A DNA stretch of 64,000 bases from Pelomyxa schiedti (taxonomy: Eukaryota > Evosea > Pelobiontida > Pelomyxidae). Shown here in pieces: positions 58,107 to 64,000 of the stretch. The stretch covers positions 847 to 64,846 of the forward strand of contig JAHLWZ010000053.1 in assembly GCA_020536535.1 (NCBI GenBank), in the 5' to 3' direction. The translations under genes and the position numbers were made by a program. Under the pieces are notes generated by a model. It was not told the DNA's origin, made no database searches, and worked only from the letters and a program-made list of their open reading frames with translations. Each line of letters opens with the position of its first letter. Within the stretch, counting starts at the first letter, position 1.

Positions 58107-60907
58107 ATGAACAGCAGTACTACGCCCGGCGTCGGGCCTCAGCCAGGCCGGACGCAAATGACGCCTAATATGCCCCCTCAGTCGAGGCAGCAGCAGATGC
58201 AGCCCCAGCAGGGGTACCGACAGACACACCCGTATCACCAGCAGCCACAGCACCAGCTACAACAGCTACAACAGCAACCACAGCACGGCGTTAACACCAA
58301 CAACGTTATGGCGTACCACAATCAGTACAACCAACACCATCCACAGCAGCAGATGCAACAACTGCAGGCTCCCCATAGACAGCAACAGCAACAGCAACAA
58401 CCGGTTATTGTTGCCCACCAAGGTGCCCCGCAGCAGGTTGTACAGTACCACCAATTGCAGCACGGTGGTGCCCCGCACTATCACCATATGCCACAGGCCT
58501 CTGCCACAACACCCCCACTGCCCCAGCAAGCCGTTACGAGCACCCCGGCGCCAGCTCCTCCTTCTGCACCACTGCTGCCGCATCCGCGCAGTAACAAATG
58601 GTGCCATTTCCCTCGTGAAATACTGGAGGCAGTGTATCAGAAAAGTGGAAACGTGAAGGAGGAGATTGCGCTCAGACGATCCACTTGTGCGTTCTTGCAA
58701 GAAGCCGGCATGGCTCTCAAATTGTGCCTATCCAACCAAATCACTTGTTCCTTATTGTGTTTTGTGCCTTTCTACTGTGACGCCTATGTACTGACTTCTG
58801 ACATACTTTTTAGCCCCCAAAACACAATAGCGACTGCAATAGTTTACTTCCATAGATTTTTTGCTCGGGTGTCAATACTCTCATATGATCGCTATGTCAG
58901 TATAATAGTATATTTTTACATATTGAGCCATTGCAGAGTCTTGCGATAAGTGCTTTATTCCTTGCAGGAAAAGTGGAAGAGACAACAAGTAAACTTAAAG
59001 ACGTGGTATGTTCCACATATAGGATGCTGCACAAGACAGATTTGAAAGTTAATAGCGCGGTATTTTGCCCCTTTTCCTTTTGGATACTAATTAATACTAA
59101 AAGGAATTTGTCGAGGAAAGAGACAAAATTCTCAGTACAGAACAGCTATTACTTCAACGGCTTGCCTTCGACCTCACTGTTGACCACCCTTATAAGACAT
59201 TGATGAAGTACGTGAAAAAAATCAATGGTTTGACCCTGGCATATACCTTTTTATTCCTAATTGAGCTAGGAAATCGTCAGCTTGCACAAGTTGCCTGGAA
59301 CTTCATAAATGACAGTTTACGTACAACTTTGTGCTTGCAATTCCCCTCACAGCACATTGCTACCGCTGCTCTATATTTAGCTTCACGAGTCCTTGGGATT
59401 GACCTATCTCATGGAAGAGAATTAACATCACTTTTTGATTGCCCCATTGAGCAGTTAGATGGTAAATAATATTCCCATTCGCCTGCTGATCCCTTTCAGA
59501 TATATCCGAGCAAATCCTCGCCTTATACGATGAGTATCCAAATAAATCAAATGTAGACACATTCTACTTAATTAATTTCCTAAATACTGTTAGCAGGGAA
59601 GAATTAGTGGTTCACCACATACACCTCCCAAATCCCCAACACCACATGGGAAACCTGAACTTTCCCCATCCACGAATGATACCTCACACCACTCCAGCAC
59701 ACATTCACTAGCAACACCAGATGCCGGTTCCCCTATACCAACCCCTGCCAAGGTTTCACCAAATTCTGGTGATGCCCATGTAAACAGATCTCCAACGCAC
59801 CCATCGTCACTGCAGACCCAAACAATCAAGCAAGAACCAGCAACAATAATCAAGACAGAAGTCAAAACTGAACCTGTGACCTTGACAACAGATAGCATCA
59901 TAAAGAAAGAACCGCCTAACATCAAGCAGGAATATGAACCCATCAAACAAGAGAATACCCTTATCAAACCAGAGCATACACATGCACCTTCGCTCACTAA
60001 TACTAACACTCTTACACTTCCTCAAATGCCTCTTGCTGAGTCGAAAGTGAAAGTTGAGACTCTTCAGCAGGGGAACCAATCGACAACCATTGCACCACAA
60101 ACAGACATGTATATGCAAAGTTCAGTACCTGCACACAGCCAGATACCAACACCATACGGAATCCCGCAACCTCCCCAAGGTGCTGCTGCACCTAAACTCC
60201 CTCCTGTCCCCCCGTCAACCGCTCCACCCCCACCCCCGCCTCTACCCCCACTCCCTCTGGTCACAGCTCCTCGAGCCCCACCGACATCTCCTATGTCACC
60301 AGGTCCTTGTAACCTATCTGAGACTTCCTCCAGCAATCAAAATGACAAAATCACTTCAGGGACTTCCAGGCCTACTGAAGATGCAAGTGGGGCTGCCTCA
60401 AGCAGCTCGGCTTCACTTCCAGTGTCTAGCACTGCTAGTACAGGAGAAACCCAGGCCAGTGATGGGAAGGAAAGGCACCACAGCCACAGTCACGAGCGGG
60501 AACGCACTTCAAGAGACCGAGACTGCAGAGACCACAGAGACCACAGGTCTGACAAACGAGACTATGCTCACCGGGAGTACAGGGACCACAGATCATATGG
60601 AGATTATAGGGATCACAGAGATCACAGAACTGACCGCTACCGAGAGAACCCAAGAGGCCGGGATGGATACAGAGACCGAGGGAGAGAGAAAGAGAACTAC
60701 GACAGGGACAGAGGCCGGGATAGAGACAAGGAACACGAGCACCACGAGAACAGGGACAAAAGCAAGTCCAGCTCTGTGGAACCCAGTTCAATCCCTGCAC
60801 CCCCCACACCCCCTCCTCCAACAGTAGCCCCTCCTCCGCCATCAGAAACATCCACTACACCTGCAACCACCAAACAACCCGCAGACCACCGTTTCCACCC
60901 GTACTAA
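58107..60907 (+). CDS. cyclin T (P-TEFb cyclin subunit)
   Basis: Start at 58107. The N-terminal 150 residues are Gln-rich with CAG/CAA repeats (58180-58450). Then the cyclin boxes: KWCHFPREILE, ALRRSTCAFLQEAGMALKL, PQNTIATAIVYFHRFFARVS, ESLAISALFLAGKVEE, KLKDVVCSTYRMLH and EQLLLQRLAFDLTVDHPY, followed by the second fold (ELGNRQLAQVAWNFINDSLR, ATAALYLASRVLGID). The C-terminal 400 residues are Pro/Ser-rich, with IKQEP/IKTEVKTEPV-type motifs. They end in a His/Arg/Asp-rich repeat region (60540-60760, DHRDHR and DRGRDRDKEHEHH-like) before a short Pro-rich end. P-TEFb cyclin-CDK9 phosphorylates the RNA polymerase II tail to release paused polymerase. The His-rich tail resembles that of animal cyclin T, which helps form condensates. 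Confidence 0.88.
58180..58450 (+). repeat. CAG/CAA glutamine-rich coding repeat
   Basis: Runs of CAG and CAA triplets, with His and Pro codons interspersed, encode the Gln-rich N-terminus of cyclin T. Longest uninterrupted Gln stretch is at about 58380-58400. Confidence 0.75.
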
Positions 60908-61676
60908 GAAGGAAAAATACAAACAAACAAAACCAACATGCCAATAAACCAACTGGTGCACATCAATCACTTGCAGCAAAGCAAACACCGCAACAAGGCG
61001 CTGCGCGTCAATTAAGAGCAAGGTCGAGAATTCCGGTTATTCTCCTTGCTTCTCTTGCGCAACAGCCTTTCTGTACCGGAATGCAAAGTTCTTCTCCGTA
61101 TGAGCTTGAGGGATTCCAAAATGGAAGGTTCAATCCAGTTTTCGCCACCCAGTAAAAAAGAAAAAAAATACAATATCAAAAACCCACCCGAGAGGTGTGC
61201 ATTGTTCAATCCAGACGAAAGTTAAAAACTTAAGCAAAATAAAAAAAAAATCAACACACCACAGCAACTCAGCTCAGGGTGTTGTGCCATTATTCAATCC
61301 GTTCCAACCGAACGAGGACCTTGTGCCATTCCCTCAGTCCTTTTTTTGGCCTCAGTCTTTGTGCATTGCAGCTAAGCTGTTTTGGTTGCTTCGTTTGAGG
61401 ACAAGCCATCAACAACCCCCAGGCAAAAAAAATTAAAAGCCCTGACTAGCTCCTGGTGGCACGAAACTAAAAAAACCAAAAAACCCAACCTCCAAAAAAA
61501 AAAAAAACCGCTAGCAAAATTGCTTGACTGGATAGAAGTAGCCACTATAGTGGAAAAGCACCACAAAGAGCACACTACCAACCACCACCAGAAACAGCAC
61601 TCTATCCTGTCGACAGCATTATACTACTGTTGTGCATTGGTATTGGTCTGGGACATAGCCAAGAAAAACAGGGCTG
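60908..61676. other. long intergenic region without supported gene
   Basis: About 770 bases between two plus-strand cyclin genes. It has A-rich runs (61150-61170, 61232-61250, 61494-61507) and one short minus-strand frame of about 65 codons at 61012-61209 that looks protein-like (LKLIRRRTLHSGTERLLRKR) but lacks a credible exon structure. It could be the 5' leader of the next gene plus the 3' flank of cyclin T. Confidence 0.3.
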
Positions 61677-62981
61677 ATGAATATGAACTACTATGGACCA
61701 GACGACTGGGTAACTTGGTTCCCTCGTGTTGCTTCCACTCGCTTGCAGGCCAGAGTACAACCACGCTGCCGGCACAGGCACTCTTCTACATCTGCTTCTG
61801 CTTCCGGGTCTTCTGGTAGCACTGCTACGGCTACGGCTACTGTCACTGCCGTTGCTACTGTAACAACCTCTAGTGGTGGAGGTGAACCTGCCAGCATACC
61901 TACAAATTCCTCATCCGTTTGCGTTAGCAACACTGCAACAACTTCCACAACAACTTCCACACCTCCTCAGTCATGTACATCTGATCCACCAATCCCCACC
62001 TCCACCTCCACTTCCACCTCCCCTTCACGGAATGCATCATCACACTCCTCTCACCACTCAACATCTTCGCACACTTCATCACACTCATCAAGACACCACT
62101 CACACCACCGGTCCACTCACGGCCCCTCGCATGGCCCATCACGGCCTGCAGATTTTGCTCGCCGTATGTTCGGGGATGATAAAGGCACCCCCAATGTATC
62201 AGTAGAATGGTACTTGGGCCGCATTGTACAATACAGCGGTTGTACCTTCGCATCCATGGTTGCATCTGTGGTGCTGATAGAGCGCGCATTAGAATCCAAC
62301 CCAGATTTCCGGCTTACAAACGGAAATATACACCGCGTTGTCTTAGCGAGGTAACTCCCCTCATTTTTGTTTTCCGGACTTACTTTTTCTAGTGTATTGA
62401 TCAGCTCAAAGTTCTTTGAAGACCAATTCTTCCCCAATTCCTACTATGCACGAGTTGGTGGCGTAAGCGAAATCGAAATGAACGAACTCGAACTGGCCTT
62501 TTTAGCTCTAGTCCGGTTCGACCTGTACATCACTGAAGCCCAATACGGCCTCTATGAGCGAGAGCTCAACAATCCCATCGACTTAAGTGGCTGCACCCCA
62601 GCCACAAACAGCAACACGAGCCCACCATCATCCCCCTCGACTCCCCCTGCATCATCAACCAACAACACAAGCACAAGCACCAACACCAACACAAACAGCA
62701 ACAACACAAACAACAGTAACAATAACAATAACAACACCAACAACACCACCAACAACAGCAATGACAATGATCATCACCAATCATCACATTCCACCAGCAC
62801 AGACACCAACATGAGCGTAAGTGCTGTTGGTGTTACCAGAAATGCGGCCACGTGTGGTGACACATGTGTTCGCCTTGTGCGGATGGAACGCATATTCTCA
62901 CCAACTCAGTCACCCGAGTCATCACACTCATCATTGGCCGTGGTGGAAGGGTCACAGCCTGTATTAACTTATCTGTGTTAA
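61677..62981 (+). CDS. P/U-type (PHO80-like) cyclin
   Basis: join(61677..62350,62393..62981), 420 residues with one 42-nt intron. The N-terminal 160 residues are Ser/Thr/His-rich and disordered (HSSHHSTSSHTSSHSSRHHS). The cyclin core follows: SVEWYLGRIVQYSGCTFASM, VASVVLIERALESNPDF, then after the intron VLISSKFFEDQFFPNSYYAR, VGGVSEIEMNELELAFLALV and RFDLYITEAQYGLYEREL. This is the PHO80/cyclin-U/P pattern, a single cyclin box partnering PHO85-like kinases. The C-terminal extension is very Asn/Thr/Ser-rich (62640-62790). The N-terminal frame starts at 61677 (MNMNYYGPDDW), chosen because an earlier ATG would lie in another frame. Confidence 0.85.
62640..62790 (+). repeat. AAC-type trinucleotide repeat coding Asn/Thr
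   Basis: Repeated AAC, ACC and AAT triplets encode an Asn/Thr/Ser-rich tail of the PHO80-like cyclin. The opposite strand shows a long Leu/Val frame that is only a shadow of the repeat. Confidence 0.8.
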
Positions 62982-63231
62982 ATAAAACCTTTTTTTTCGA
63001 AATAGCTCCCTTTTCACTTTTTAAAAAAGGAAACCCTTAGTTTCGGCCGAGGTCAATAGCTCTTGTCCCTTCAGTGAATGTTCTCTGCAAGAGATTGTTC
63101 CAGAATAAAGAATTCTCGTTGAAAAGTGCTTCTGCTACAAATACATCAAATGCCCGGCACTACTTCAACGGGCGAAAAAAGGAGTCACTACACAATCAAA
63201 AAAAAGAAAAAACTCAGAGATCTTCGGAGGG

Positions 63232-64000
63232 ATGCAAGTATCTACGGCTGCTCTTGTTGGCGTTACTGCCGGCGTGAGGTGTTTTGCTTCGTTTGCTGGA
63301 TCTTGTGGTGTTGCTGTTGCACGACGCGGAATCTCTACCGTACGACCTGAAGATCTTTCGCGCAAATTGGACAGCTGGACTCCACACACTGAACTCAAGC
63401 AGTGGGTTAACAAGGCTGCTGTACGTTTTCTCTCCCTCACGTTTCCTTTTTTTTCCGCCAGCTTACTTTTTACCAAGAAACTGTGCCAACCTGATAACGT
63501 CTTATTGTGCGATGGAAGCCAGGAGGAGTACGATGAGTTGTGCCAACAAATGGTGTCCTCTGGATCGTTTGTTCGTTTGTCCCAGTCTAAGAGGCCCAAC
63601 TGCTTCTTGGCAAGGAGCGACCCACAAGATGTGGCACGTGTTGAAGACAGGACATTCATTTCATCAAAGGATGAAGATGATGCTGGCCCAACCAATAACT
63701 GGGTCGATCCCACCGAGATGAAAAAGGTGATGGACTCACATTTTGAGGGTTCTATGAGAGGCAGGACCATGTACGTTATCCCTTTCTGCATGGGACCATT
63801 GGGGTCTTATGTATGCTATTCTTCCTTTAAAAAAGAAAAACAAACGACGCACACCTAACCCGCCTTCCTTGGCGTCTCGTTGCTTTTAGATCTCTCACAA
63901 TGGTGTGGAAATCACGGACTCTCCTTACGTTGTAGCCAATATGAGGATTATGACAAGAATGGGCAAACCTGTTCTTGGACAGCTGGGTTCATCGAAGCCG
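63232..64000 (+). CDS. PCK: GTP-type phosphoenolpyruvate carboxykinase, 3' cut by window end
   Basis: Start at 63232. Exons 63232-63420, 63478-63810 and 63890 onward. The first 35 residues ([20 protein letters not shown] then [15 protein letters not shown]) are Ala/Arg/Ser-rich with no acidic residue until Glu/Asp of VRPEDL, the look of a mitochondrial-type or hydrogenosomal presequence. Family motifs follow: [88 protein letters not shown] and [20 protein letters not shown]. It interconverts oxaloacetate and PEP using GTP/GDP. In anaerobes it often fixes CO2 into oxaloacetate. The active-site residues beyond residue 210 lie outside the window. Confidence 0.92.

Noticed and set aside
61012-61209. 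Small minus-strand frame in the spacer between cyclin genes
   Set aside because: Looks partly protein-like but no start, junction or homology could be supported.
60960-61210. tRNA-like or other small RNA gene
   Set aside because: No cloverleaf with consistent A and B boxes could be drawn.
62552-62787. Minus-strand Leu/Val-rich and Cys-rich frames
   Set aside because: They are antisense shadows of the Asn/Thr triplet repeat.

Overview
The window is nuclear DNA of a gene-dense unicellular eukaryote. About 27 protein genes lie on both strands and fill more than 90% of the sequence. Almost every gene is cut by very short GT-AG introns, mostly 34-60 nt with a peak at 42-50 nt, and no conventional rRNA or tRNA gene was seen. 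Splicing by eye restores long open frames under the standard code, so the many short open frames are exons and not decayed genes. The content points to an amoeboid, probably microaerophilic or anaerobic protist: a CARMIL homologue, an ADF-H/coiled-coil protein, a prokaryote-type molybdopterin oxidoreductase, GTP-type PEPCK with a possible organelle presequence, and a long orphan ORF. My best guess is Amoebozoa, perhaps the Archamoebae/Pelomyxa neighbourhood. This is inference, not proof.

Layout, left to right. 0.6-1.9 kb: FYVE zinc-finger protein (+). 2.1-6.8 kb: four-domain RNA-repair-like fusion, LigT + EEP nuclease + poly(A) polymerase/nucleotidyltransferase + MJ1316 (+). 7.1-8.7 kb: two small orphan genes with a similar C-terminal helix (+). 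9.2-10.5 kb: single-pass membrane protein with a luminal coiled coil (+). 10.7-15.4 kb: exosome nuclease DIS3/Rrp44 (+). 15.4-17.0 kb: LRR plus dual-specificity phosphatase (+). 17.0-20.1 kb: NOL11-like WD-repeat protein (-). 20.4-23.2 kb: PPP-family phosphatase with a long disordered N-terminus (+). 23.4-25.1 kb: SR splicing factor (+). 25.2-26.6 kb: intron-poor orphan (-). 27.0-28.5 kb: secreted TIG-like protein (-). 28.6-32.7 kb: large IQ/coiled-coil protein (-). 32.8-34.4 kb: RAD23 (+). 34.6-35.2 kb: GyrI-like domain protein (-). 35.5-38.6 kb: PqiA-like membrane protein with a large ectodomain (-). 38.8-40.3 kb: ADF-H coiled-coil protein (-). 40.5-42.6 kb: putatively N-myristoylated orphan (-). 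42.7-45.4 kb: molybdopterin oxidoreductase (-). 45.7-50.3 kb: PMCA-type Ca2+-ATPase (+). 50.4-52.0 kb: protein farnesyl/geranylgeranyltransferase alpha subunit (+). 52.2-55.8 kb: CARMIL (-). 56.0-57.7 kb: Caprin-like protein (-). 58.1-60.9 kb: cyclin T (+). 61.7-63.0 kb: P/U-type (PHO80-like) cyclin (+). 63.2 kb to the window end: PEPCK (+, cut off).

The genes form no operon. RNA metabolism is over-represented: RNA repair, DIS3, NOL11, SR factor, Caprin-like and cyclin T. Four head-to-head pairs share spacers of 120-400 bp that probably act as bidirectional promoters. The observations most worth follow-up are the RNA-repair fusion, the intron-bearing molybdopterin oxidoreductase, the PqiA protein with its ectodomain, the NOL11-like protein outside animals, and the intron-size distribution, which includes one candidate of only 29 nt.
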